DNA from: CAYPGJ01 sp050174775
GTDB taxonomy: Bacteria; Planctomycetota; Phycisphaerae; Phycisphaerales; UBA1924
Direction of reading: 5' to 3'
Length of the DNA: 64,000 nucleotides
Assembly (NCBI GenBank): GCA_050174775.1
Contig: JBFXJP010000010.1
Span: 9,418 to 73,417 of the forward strand
Position 1 is the first letter of the stretch. The number at the start of each line of letters is the position of its first letter. The notes beneath the pieces are model-generated. The model saw nothing but the letters and a program-made list of their open reading frames with translations, ran no database searches and was not told the DNA's origin. Position numbers and translations under genes: made by a program. This document shows, in pieces, positions 57,732-64,000 of this stretch.

Positions 57732-58493
57732 TCAGTAATCGCGCCCGAGCACGCCATGCGGCGTGTTGTAGAGCGGGGCGTCAAAGAACGAATCCATGTG
57801 AAGAACGTTGCGAACCGGTGGCACCGCGTCGCGCGGCTGTCGAGCCTCCGCGTGGCTGTCCGCGAAGAGCATCGGCGTGTTCATGTCCGGAAGTCCCATG
57901 TAACGCTGCTTCAATCGCACGTACGCGACTTCGTGGTCGTACATCATGACCTTTGCGGCTGGATACGCGACGTGCGTAGCCCTGGGAATCGACAAGAACG
58001 AGGTTGAGTTGCTTGTCACCGATGACGGGTGCGTCTCAGGATCCCAGAGACGGGGCGAAGCGAGGAACGAATGGGAGTAGCGATAGGAAGGAACAAAGCT
58101 CCCGCCTTCCGCGCGTTGCTCCACATCAACGCCCGGGCTTACCCACGTCGCCAAATGCTGCTGCCAGGGTGAGACCGCGTGCAACACGCAAAACCAGTTG
58201 TGCGCGGTCATCCACCGTGCGTCCCGCTGCATGATGGAACCGGTCGCTCCCGGCGCATTCCACGGGTACCATATGCCGTCCTTCATGCACGGCAACTCCT
58301 GAGCGTTGGCGGAGAGATACATGTCGATCGAGCGACCTATCTGAGAGAGATTCGAAAGACTCCGCGTCTCACCGGCGCTGCGCCGAACCTGACGCAACGC
58401 CGGCGCCGAGATCGAGAGAAGCACGCCGATCACGCCGATGGACACGAGCAGTTCCACCAGCGAGAACGCGTGATTCAGGCGATGTGATGTCAA
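57732..58493 (-). CDS. Prepilin-like H-X9-DG protein (locus B)
   Basis: A 253-residue protein with a classical type IV prepilin start: short leader, then AFSLVELLVSIGVIGVLLSI with Glu at position 5 after the likely cleavage site (Ala instead of Gly at -1). SLSNLSQIGRSIDMYLSANAQELP and the terminal MLFADSHAEA match the planctomycete H-X9-DG group, with Ser for Gly in DG. The start is TTG 58491-58493, with AGGAAG upstream. It is the last gene of a three-gene operon behind the Cys-rich protein. Confidence 0.82.
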   Translation of the reverse strand: MTSHRLNHAFSLVELLVSIGVIGVLLSISAPALRQVRRSAGETRSLSNLSQIGRSIDMYLSANAQELPCMKDGIWYPWNAPGATGSIMQRDARWMTAHNWFCVLHAVSPWQQHLATWVSPGVDVEQRAEGGSFVPSYRYSHSFLASPRLWDPETHPSSVTSNSTSFLSIPRATHVAYPAAKVMMYDHEVAYVRLKQRYMGLPDMNTPMLFADSHAEARQPRDAVPPVRNVLHMDSFFDAPLYNTPHGVLGRDY

Positions 58494-58503
58494 CCGATGC
58501 TTC

Positions 58504-59322
58504 CTAGAACTGCGGGCACACGAGATTGCCGATCCTCAGCGGGTTGTACAGGCGGGTTTGATGGATGCGCCAGTCCGAGGCCGCCGCGTCCCAAACGAAC
58601 CAGATCGCGAAGTACACGGGCCCGGCAACGGGCTGATCGCCGTCCACGGACCGGAGATAGAACACCGGAAGCATGACCTCCACGATTGTGTATCGGTTCG
58701 CCGCGGGTTCGCCCGAAAGCGCAGGCCAGCGATCTGGCATCGTCACGATGGTCGCCACATGGCGATCGTCTGAGACTGGCCGTTCCTCTCCGTTCTTGTA
58801 ACGCACGCGCGCCGTGACTTCTTCGAGCGACACCGGATGCAACGCGATCGTGGACGACATGATGTCCCACACTTCCCGGACGGTGCGCTCGGCCGATTCC
58901 CTGTCCGGTCCCGGCGCGGCACGCTCGACGAACTCCCGCCGACCCCCGCTGCGCTCCTGGAACGCGAGGTACTTCTCGTACGAGCCCGCGAGGTAAATCT
59001 CCATCTGTTCCTGTACTGCATGGAGCAGCGACTCGCGAGCTTTCACGCCCAGCCCCGAGAGTTCCGGTCGTTCTCGGAACTGGTGCGCAACCCTATCCTT
59101 GATCCGGCTCGCAATCTCCATCGCGTTTTCACGCGAAACCTGCGTTTCCATCTCCGGATTGACATTCAGCGAGAACTGCGGAAGCGGGATGACCGCTGCT
59201 TGTGCGGTCTCCGGTGGCGCGCGACGAACTCCGGCCGGCCACAGCTGCCACGCGGCCAGCGCGACGCCTCCCGCCGCGATCATCACGGCACCCTGGATTG
59301 GCGTGGGAAATCGACGACTCAT
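58504..59322 (-). CDS. Membrane-anchored hypothetical protein (locus B)
   Basis: A 272-residue protein of unknown function. One N-terminal transmembrane helix (GAVMIAAGGVALAAWQLW) is followed by an outer part. Helical segments come first (ENAMEIASRIKDRVAHQFRE, AVQEQMEIYLAGSYEKYLAF), then a beta-rich region with VTARVRYKNGEERPV and VYFAIWFVWDAAASDWRI. It resembles no family I can name. It lies between the Cys-rich exported gene (18 nt upstream) and the prepilin-like gene (10 nt downstream), so the three products probably work together at the envelope. Confidence 0.68.
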   Translation of the reverse strand: MSRRFPTPIQGAVMIAAGGVALAAWQLWPAGVRRAPPETAQAAVIPLPQFSLNVNPEMETQVSRENAMEIASRIKDRVAHQFRERPELSGLGVKARESLLHAVQEQMEIYLAGSYEKYLAFQERSGGRREFVERAAPGPDRESAERTVREVWDIMSSTIALHPVSLEEVTARVRYKNGEERPVSDDRHVATIVTMPDRWPALSGEPAANRYTIVEVMLPVFYLRSVDGDQPVAGPVYFAIWFVWDAAASDWRIHQTRLYNPLRIGNLVCPQF

Positions 59323-59340
59323 TATTCCCCCTTTCGGCCG

Positions 59341-59640
59341 TTACTCAGGGTCCCCGAAGCAGTTTGTGCAGTCGACGCAAACGCACCCGCAACCCACGAC
59401 GGTCGTGCCGTTCAGCTGTTCACATTTTCCGCACGTCCGATTCAGCCCCGTGCAAGTGCTTCCGACACACTGCACCGTCGAATACCCGCCACCCGTCAGA
59501 TCACAGGTCTGCCACAGCCCGCCGGACTGCAGCCCGCACCCTTGGTTGTTGCACGTCGCGGACGCGCGCGTGCTCATTACTGATACCGCGCTGCCGAGCA
59601 GAACCACGCTCAACGCCACCCGACCGGTCAATCGCTTCAT
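59341..59640 (-). CDS. Small Cys-rich exported protein (locus B)
   Basis: A 99-residue protein. The signal peptide MKRLTGRVALSVVLLGSAVSV is followed by a mature part with 12 cysteines (CNNQGC, CTGLNRTCGKC, GCGCVCVDCTNC), rich in Gly, Thr and Ser. The spacing hints at a disulfide-knotted or metal-binding peptide. ATG 59638-59640 has AAGGAGG 6 nt upstream. It is the first gene of the locus B operon. Five tandem 7-bp repeats lie 27-61 nt upstream of its start codon. Compare the Cys-rich protein at 35383-35805. Confidence 0.75.
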   Translation of the reverse strand: MKRLTGRVALSVVLLGSAVSVMSTRASATCNNQGCGLQSGGLWQTCDLTGGGYSTVQCVGSTCTGLNRTCGKCEQLNGTTVVGCGCVCVDCTNCFGDPE

Positions 59641-59666
59641 GACTGCCTCCTTCATTCAGAAAAGCC

Positions 59667-59701
59667 GCAGGCAGCAGGCAGCAGGCAGCAGGCAGCAGGC
59701 A
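59667..59701. repeat. Five tandem copies of a 7-bp repeat (GCAGGCA)
   Basis: Five exact copies of GCAGGCA (59667-59701) lie in the 5' region of the Cys-rich gene (minus strand, unit TGCCTGC). They sit just upstream of the ribosome-binding site, within the 277-nt gap to rpmI. The unit is not a multiple of three and lies outside coding sequence, so length changes could affect leader length or promoter spacing. Confidence 0.9.
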
Positions 59702-59746
59702 GCGCTAACATTCGCCGCCGATTGCGGCCCGCTCATTCAAGGGAGT

Positions 59747-59756
59747 ATGGTATAAT
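59747..59756 (+). promoter_or_regulatory. Extended -10 promoter for rpmI-rplT
   Basis: TATGGTATAAT holds a perfect TATAAT (59751-59756) preceded by TGG, an extended -10. No good -35 is at the right distance. Transcription would begin near 59763, giving a leader of about 155 nt before rpmI. Confidence 0.65.
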
Positions 59757-59762
59757 GCGGGT

Positions 59763-59917
59763 GTTGGCCGGTCAATAGCAAGCCCCCCCCGCAGCTGTGA
59801 TTGGACGGCTCCGCCCGTGCTGCTACACTGCTCGGCTCGTCTTTGGGCGGCTGTAACGCCCCAGGGCGGTGGGACCATTTCACACGACTTTTTTGATTCG
59901 GCGCGGGAGCGATCTCC
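59763..59917 (+). promoter_or_regulatory. Long leader of rpmI-rplT, possible autoregulatory region
   Basis: The leader has two GGGCGG copies (59845-59850 and 59864-59869) flanking one ACGCCCC (59856-59862), so alternative pairings are possible. A T6 tract follows at 59889-59894, before the Shine-Dalgarno. L20 represses this operon through leader RNA in other bacteria; whether this leader does so is untested. Confidence 0.35.
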
Positions 59918-60193
59918 ATGCCCAAGAACAAAGCACACAAGGCCCTTCTGAAGCGCATCCGCGTGACGAAGACCGGTCTGGTCAAGCACAAGCGTTGCGG
60001 CGGCAAGCACCTTCGCTCGGACAAGCCGGGCAGCCGCATCCGCCACTTCCGCAACGCGGTGTTCATGACGACGGGCGAGGCGAAGCGTCTGGAGAAGATG
60101 ATCTTCCGTCGTCTCCGCGGTCGCAATCAGCCCCGCACAGCGCTGCGTCGCAGCCCGTCTCCGGAGCAGCGCAAGGCCGCGGCTCAGGGCTGA
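59918..60193 (+). CDS. rpmI: Ribosomal protein bL35
   Basis: A 91-residue large-subunit protein. The family core MPKNKAHKALLKRIRVTKTG and KHKRCGGKHLRSDKPGSRIRH is clear. It is about 25 residues longer than usual, with a basic C-terminal tail (GRNQPRTALRRSPSPEQRK) not found in typical bL35. infC is not upstream. rplT follows after 98 nt, with a strong 7-bp GC hairpin (GGCCCGC-CTTC-GCGGGCC, 60242-60259) between them. Confidence 0.93.
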   Translation: MPKNKAHKALLKRIRVTKTGLVKHKRCGGKHLRSDKPGSRIRHFRNAVFMTTGEAKRLEKMIFRRLRGRNQPRTALRRSPSPEQRKAAAQG

Positions 60194-60241
60194 GTTTCGT
60201 TCGGTATTTCGAGCATTTCCACGCTGTCCGGGACCGAAGCC

Positions 60242-60259
60242 GGCCCGCCTTCGCGGGCC
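60242..60259 (+). other. GC hairpin between rpmI and rplT
   Basis: GGCCCGC-CTTC-GCGGGCC forms a perfect 7-bp stem with a UUCG-like loop, and no T tract follows. It could stall, protect or help fold the intercistronic RNA; it ends 32 nt before the rplT start. Confidence 0.55.
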
Positions 60260-60291
60260 GCCCCGTCCGGCAAAGTTTGAGGAGTTGATCC

Positions 60292-60678
60292 ATGCCTCGC
60301 GTTCGCAAGGGCGCCGCCCGCAAGCAGAAGCACAAGCGCGTACTCCGAGAGGCGCGCGGGTATTTCGGGACGAAGAGCCGTCACTTCCAGCAGGCCAAGG
60401 TGGCGCTCATGCGCGCCGGTCGGTTCGCGTGGCGTGACCGTCGACGCCGCAAGCGCGACATGCGTCGCCTGTGGATCACGCGCATCACCGCGGCGTGCCG
60501 CATGCGGGACACGCGCTACAGCCTGTTCATGAACGGGCTGAAGCACGCGGGCATCCTGCTGAACCGCAAGATGCTGAGCGAGATCGCGATCCACGACCCG
60601 GTTTCGTTCGATGCGTTGGTGGCGACGGCGGTGAAGGCCTCGAAGGCTGTCCCCGCGAAGTCCGCCTCAAAGGCGTGA
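60292..60678 (+). CDS. rplT: Ribosomal protein bL20
   Basis: A 128-residue large-subunit assembly protein. It has RVRKGAARKQKHKRVLREARGY, the globular RLWITRITAACRMRDTRYS and LNRKMLSEIAIHDPVSFDALV, and a short Lys/Ala tail. GAGGAG 8 nt before ATG 60292 gives the start. It converges with hpnE 25 nt downstream, with no evident terminator between. Confidence 0.96.
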   Translation: MPRVRKGAARKQKHKRVLREARGYFGTKSRHFQQAKVALMRAGRFAWRDRRRRKRDMRRLWITRITAACRMRDTRYSLFMNGLKHAGILLNRKMLSEIAIHDPVSFDALVATAVKASKAVPAKSASKA

Positions 60679-60703
60679 TTCTCGAACAAATGGCCGAGAG
60701 GGC

Positions 60704-62146
60704 CTAGTTCCGGGCCTTGTGCGCATTTTCGCGGCGGTACCCCTCGGGTATCGCCGTTTTCGTGCGCGCGCCGGGTGCGAGTGCGCGGACCATGAAGGAG
60801 GGCTTGAGTTCGGGGACGAGTGCGAGTCCTGCGCGCGCGCCGAGGATCGAGGAGGCCGCGGTGTATCCGGAGCGCGCGGCGCCTTCCATGGTGGCCGGCC
60901 ATCCGGTGTTGGTGTAGTCGCCGGCGAGGATGATGCCGGAGGCGCCCGAGGGGCCGAGCGCGTCGGGGCGGAGCGGTTCGATGTCGGGGGTGTCGGCGAA
61001 GGTGGCGCGTTTTTCCTTGACGGGTCGCGCGTTGACCATGCGCGCGTTGCGCGACTCGGGGATGCAGGCGTTGATGTCGACGAGGACTCGGTGGGCGATC
61101 TGGTGCTCCTCGAGGTGCATCCAATCATCGGCGGCCGAGATGACGGCGTGCCAGCGCTGCACCTGCTCGCCTTCGTTTGACTTGTTGAAGAGCCACTGAG
61201 TGGGTCGGTTGACGAGGACGGCGTGGGGGAGGTCTGAGATGGGTCGGTCGAAGGTGAGGTGGACGCCCAGGATGGGAGAGTGCTGGAACTTGTCGAGGGA
61301 GGCGAAACGCGGGTCGGTCTTGAAGAGTGGTGGGTCGATGATTTTGGCGGCGCGTTCGGGGGGCACGGCGCAGATGACGTGGCGTGCGTGGAAGACCTGG
61401 CCGTCGGTGGTGAGGACGGAGCGCGGGGTGATGCGCTGCGCGGAGACGCCGAGCCGGACCTCGCCTTTGGCGGCGCGGATGCGTTCTTCGGCCGGGTCGT
61501 AGAGGCGGACGAGGGGGACGGCGGCGAGGGACATGCGTGAGGCGTGCTTGTTTGCCAGGAAGCCTTCGCGGAAGACCTTGAGCGCGGCCGCGGCGTCGAC
61601 GCGGTCGCAGGGGAGGTTGCAGGCTGAGATGACGATGGGGGACCAGAAGGAGTCGACGGCGGACTTGGGCTGGTTGTGGACGTCGAGCCAGTGGGCAAAG
61701 GTTCCGGCGCCTCGGGGCTCGCTCGCGCTCTTTCGGAGGATGGCGAGCATGGCGCGGGCGATGGCGGTTTTTTCGGAGAGGGAGAGGAAGTGGGCTTTGG
61801 CGAAGGACTCGGTGAGGTGCGCGGGGGCCGGGAAGAGGCCGGGCTTGAGGGTGGAGACTCGTCCGCCCGCTTCGATCCAGTAGAGGCGTGAGGTCCACTT
61901 GAGGAGGTTGTCGACTTCGAGGCGCTTGAGGAGGTCGAGGTAGTTGACGCAGCAGGCCAGCGCGACGTGCTGGCAGTTGTCGAGGGTTTCGCCGGTGCGG
62001 ACGTCGGTGAAGGAGGTGGCGCGGCCGCCGAGCTTTTTGCGTGTTTCGAGGAGGAGGATGCGCGCGCCGTGCTCGGCGAGACGGATGGCCGCGGCGACTC
62101 CCGCGACCCCGGCGCCGACGATGATGGCGTCGTATCGGTTGTTCAT
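60704..62146 (-). CDS. hpnE: Hydroxysqualene dehydroxylase HpnE
   Basis: A 480-residue FAD-dependent amine-oxidase-fold enzyme that reduces hydroxysqualene to squalene. The dinucleotide motif is AIIVGAGVAGVAAAIRLAEHG, followed by LLLETRKKLGGRATSF. The HpnE-type DNCQHVALACCVNYLDLLKRL is present, and the C-terminal FAD segment reads IILAGDYTNTGWPATMEGA. ATG 62144-62146 overlaps the hpnD stop (ATGA). It is the last gene of hpnCDE. A C-terminal extension rich in Arg/Lys is of unknown purpose. Confidence 0.92.
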   Translation of the reverse strand: MNNRYDAIIVGAGVAGVAAAIRLAEHGARILLLETRKKLGGRATSFTDVRTGETLDNCQHVALACCVNYLDLLKRLEVDNLLKWTSRLYWIEAGGRVSTLKPGLFPAPAHLTESFAKAHFLSLSEKTAIARAMLAILRKSASEPRGAGTFAHWLDVHNQPKSAVDSFWSPIVISACNLPCDRVDAAAALKVFREGFLANKHASRMSLAAVPLVRLYDPAEERIRAAKGEVRLGVSAQRITPRSVLTTDGQVFHARHVICAVPPERAAKIIDPPLFKTDPRFASLDKFQHSPILGVHLTFDRPISDLPHAVLVNRPTQWLFNKSNEGEQVQRWHAVISAADDWMHLEEHQIAHRVLVDINACIPESRNARMVNARPVKEKRATFADTPDIEPLRPDALGPSGASGIILAGDYTNTGWPATMEGAARSGYTAASSILGARAGLALVPELKPSFMVRALAPGARTKTAIPEGYRRENAHKARN

Positions 62147-63042
62147 GCGAGCGCGCGTCGAGCGCGGAGGAGCGCGGTGGCGGCGATGGCGGCCTTGGTG
62201 GGCGCGGGGAGACGGACGCGCCGTGTGGTGACGATGCGGTCGGGTTTGGCGCGGAGTCTGAGGAGGAGGGAGTGGTAGATGGTGGTCATGGCCCAGAGGG
62301 TGGGGAGGCAGGCCGGGTCGATGAGGTCGTCGAGGGGCTGTGAGGCGTCGTACTCGGCCTGCGCCCAGTCTGCGAGGTCGGCGATGAGGGCGGCGCAGCG
62401 GTCGGGGTGGCGCCAGTGGAGGAGGTCGTCGGGGGTGAGGTTGTGGCGCGCGAGGTCTTCGCGCGGGATGTAGCAGCGGCCGGCGGCGAGGTCTTCCTTG
62501 ATGTCCCGGAGGATGTTGGTGAGTTGGAAGGCGAGGCCTCGGTGGATGGCGAGTTCGCGTGCGCGGGGGGTGGTAGCCGGGTCTTTGAGTCCCCAGACGG
62601 AGATGCAGATGAGTCCCACGGTGGAGGCGACGCGGTAGCAGTAGCGTTGGAGATCGGTGCGGGTCTGGTAGCCCTGGTGGTCGAGATCCTCCTCGAGGCC
62701 CAAGAGCATGTCGTGGAGGTCGTCGGAGTTGATGGGGAAGGCGCGGAGGGTGTGCGCGAGCGCGAGCCAGACGGGGTCGTTGGGGGCTTGTGCGCCTGAG
62801 AGGATGGCGTTGAGGGTCTCGCGGCGTTTTTCGAGGCGTGCTTTGGGGTTGGAGGAGGTGAGGTCGGTGTCGTCGTCGGCGAGACGGAGGAAGGCGTAGA
62901 GGGCGTAGATGGCGGAGCGTCGGGGCTCTGGGGTGAGGCGCAGGCCGTAGTAGAAGTTGCGTGCGTGCTCGCGTGCGATGGCGCGGCAGTGCTCGAAGGC
63001 CGAGTCGAGGGAGGAGGGTGTGTTGGAGGAGAGTGTGGTCAT
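62143..63042 (-). CDS. hpnD: Presqualene diphosphate synthase HpnD
   Basis: A 299-residue trans-prenyltransferase that joins two farnesyl diphosphates to presqualene diphosphate. It has FYYGLRLTPEPRRSAIYALYAF, the first Asp-rich motif in LRLADDDTDL, and the second in LTNILRDIKEDLAAGRCYIP. Overlaps by ATGA on both sides tie it to hpnC and hpnE. It is distinguished from HpnC by the long, conserved second motif and gene order. Confidence 0.92.
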   Translation of the reverse strand: MTTLSSNTPSSLDSAFEHCRAIAREHARNFYYGLRLTPEPRRSAIYALYAFLRLADDDTDLTSSNPKARLEKRRETLNAILSGAQAPNDPVWLALAHTLRAFPINSDDLHDMLLGLEEDLDHQGYQTRTDLQRYCYRVASTVGLICISVWGLKDPATTPRARELAIHRGLAFQLTNILRDIKEDLAAGRCYIPREDLARHNLTPDDLLHWRHPDRCAALIADLADWAQAEYDASQPLDDLIDPACLPTLWAMTTIYHSLLLRLRAKPDRIVTTRRVRLPAPTKAAIAATALLRARRALA

Positions 63043-64000
63043 GGGAAGAGGCGCCAGAGACGCGTAGAGGCTACTAGGACGAGGGAGGCCTTGCGCATGG
63101 GGGTGAGGGTAGGACGGGTCCAGAGGGTGGCGCAGCCTGCGCGTTCGACGGATCGGAGGACGGATTTACCGCCTGCCGCGAAGAGCCAGACGATGGGGGC
63201 GACGTCGGGGCTGAGGGAGGATGGGAGATGGCGGGCGGAGTGGAAGAGGGGCCAGGTGCGCTGGACGAGTGGCCTGAGTGCCTTGATGAAGCGGATGCGC
63301 GCGGCTGGGTCGTGCTCGCGCTGCATGAGGTCGTGGAGGTCTTCGGGGGAGAGGCCTGTGTCTTCGCGCGGCATGTAGACGCGGTCTCGTTCGAGGAGGT
63401 CTCGGCGGACGTCCTGCCAGAAGTTGGTGAGCTGGAGGGCGGTGCAGATGGAATCGGAGTGGCTGATGCGTTGCGCGTCGTCTGAGTTGGAGGAGGCGCC
63501 TGAGCCGTCGGCGTGGCCGAGCAGCGCGAGGACGATGCGTCCGACGGGGTTGGCGGAGCGTTCGCAGTAGTGGAGGAGCTGGGGCCAGGAGTCGTAGCGG
63601 GTGACTCGCTGGTCCTGCTCGAAGGCGTCGAGGAGTTGGTGGAAGGGGAGGGGGGAGAGGTTGTGGTTGCGGATGGTGTGGGAGAGGGCGCGGAAGGCGG
63701 GATCGGGGAGGGAGTCTGGGTCGGAGGTGGAGGTGGCGCGGTCGAGTTCGGCGCGGAAGGAGGAGAGGAGGGAGAGGGCGCGGTGGCGGGCCTCGGCGTC
63801 TGAGCCTTGCTCGTCGGCAAGGTCGTCGGCGCGGCGGCAGAAGGCGTAGACGGCGGCGAAGTCGGTGCGGAGTCGCTTGGGGACGAGCCGGGAGAGGACG
63901 GAGAAGTTTTCGTAGTGGGTGGAGGCGAGGGTGTGGATGTCGTGTGTGGGGGGCGCGGGCGCCGGGGTGGGGGTGGCGCTGGTGAACGCGCCGCGTGGCG
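63039..64000 (-). CDS. hpnC: Hydroxysqualene synthase HpnC, 5'-truncated
   Basis: 319 residues are visible; the start codon lies beyond the window edge. The protein converts presqualene diphosphate to hydroxysqualene. It reads HYENFSVLSRLVPKRLRTDF, then AVYAFCRRADDLADE (first Asp-rich motif) and ALQLTNFWQDVRRDLLERDR (second), followed by VYMPREDTGLSPEDL. About 20 residues precede the family core, so little is missing. The stop overlaps the hpnD start by ATGA. Confidence 0.9.
   Translation of the reverse strand, partial: PRGAFTSATPTPAPAPPTHDIHTLASTHYENFSVLSRLVPKRLRTDFAAVYAFCRRADDLADEQGSDAEARHRALSLLSSFRAELDRATSTSDPDSLPDPAFRALSHTIRNHNLSPLPFHQLLDAFEQDQRVTRYDSWPQLLHYCERSANPVGRIVLALLGHADGSGASSNSDDAQRISHSDSICTALQLTNFWQDVRRDLLERDRVYMPREDTGLSPEDLHDLMQREHDPAARIRFIKALRPLVQRTWPLFHSARHLPSSLSPDVAPIVWLFAAGGKSVLRSVERAGCATLWTRPTLTPMRKASLVLVASTRLWRLFP

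Noticed and set aside
58484..58493. TTGACATCAC as a -35 promoter element
   Set aside because: It is the TTG start and first codons of the prepilin-like gene, inside a tight operon, with no -10 at the right distance.
1..64000. Mobile element, prophage or integrated island
   Set aside because: No transposase, integrase, phage gene, flanking repeat or attachment site was seen. The serine tRNA at 2940 has no repeated 3' end nearby that I could find.

Overview
The window is a high-GC bacterial chromosome segment. Several features point to the Planctomycetota, most likely the Phycisphaerae lineage. Six exported proteins end in the paired NFADLN-type dockerin-like domain typical of that group. There are also planctomycete-type conserved small proteins, an HU protein with a Lys/Ala/Pro-rich N-terminal tail, pilin-like proteins of the H-X9-DG type, and hopanoid genes. 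This placement rests on recognised families only, not on a 16S gene.

Layout. 0-3 kb: truncated coaBC, rpoZ, two small conserved proteins, thpR and a tRNA-Ser(GCU). 3-9.6 kb: a succinate-semialdehyde dehydrogenase, then a tightly packed signalling operon (FIST sensor protein, PAS histidine kinase, REC-PAS-GGDEF-EAL protein). 9.7-19.5 kb: a tandem-YHS exported protein; a translationally coupled GMC oxidoreductase / exported double-VOC protein / GH63-like hydrolase operon; a dockerin protein; an aquaporin overlapping a glucose-1-dehydrogenase-like enzyme. 19.7-22.1 kb: a soluble zinc anti-sigma/ECF sigma pair and a kelch-like dockerin protein. 22.5-32.4 kb: HU, uppS-cdsA, a zinc-ribbon coiled-coil protein, a Tat-exported metallo-hydrolase, two bPH2 membrane proteins, nrdR, thrS, and an exported alpha/beta hydrolase carrying two EF-hand loops. 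32.5-46.5 kb: copA, rlmE, a pilin-like gene with a Cys-rich exported protein gene, RNase P RNA, a TlpA-like thioredoxin, ispF-HIT, phoH, nif3, an M42-type peptidase and a RibBX-like gene.

46.5-54.4 kb is a block of large exported dockerin proteins (deiminase, C39-like protease plus propeller, two tandem beta-helix paralogues) interrupted by a glycosyltransferase-like gene. 54.4-64 kb: hpnH; an ECF sigma factor with a membrane partner whose outer domain looks like a pilin; an oppositely oriented operon with a Cys-rich exported protein and a genuine prepilin-like protein; rpmI-rplT; and the hopanoid operon hpnC-hpnD-hpnE (hpnC runs off the window).

How the parts work together. Hopanoid synthesis is represented twice: hpnCDE make squalene and hpnH extends the hopanoid side chain. 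uppS and ispF supply isoprenoid steps. Two sigma/anti-sigma pairs, one soluble and one membrane-bound with a pilin-like sensor, suggest envelope and redox sensing. At least eight genes lack a Shine-Dalgarno sequence and instead have a TAnnnT box 6-10 nt before the start codon, the arrangement expected for leaderless transcripts. Most coding starts were moved from the longest open frame to the position supported by family alignment, signal peptide, Shine-Dalgarno or ATGA overlap.
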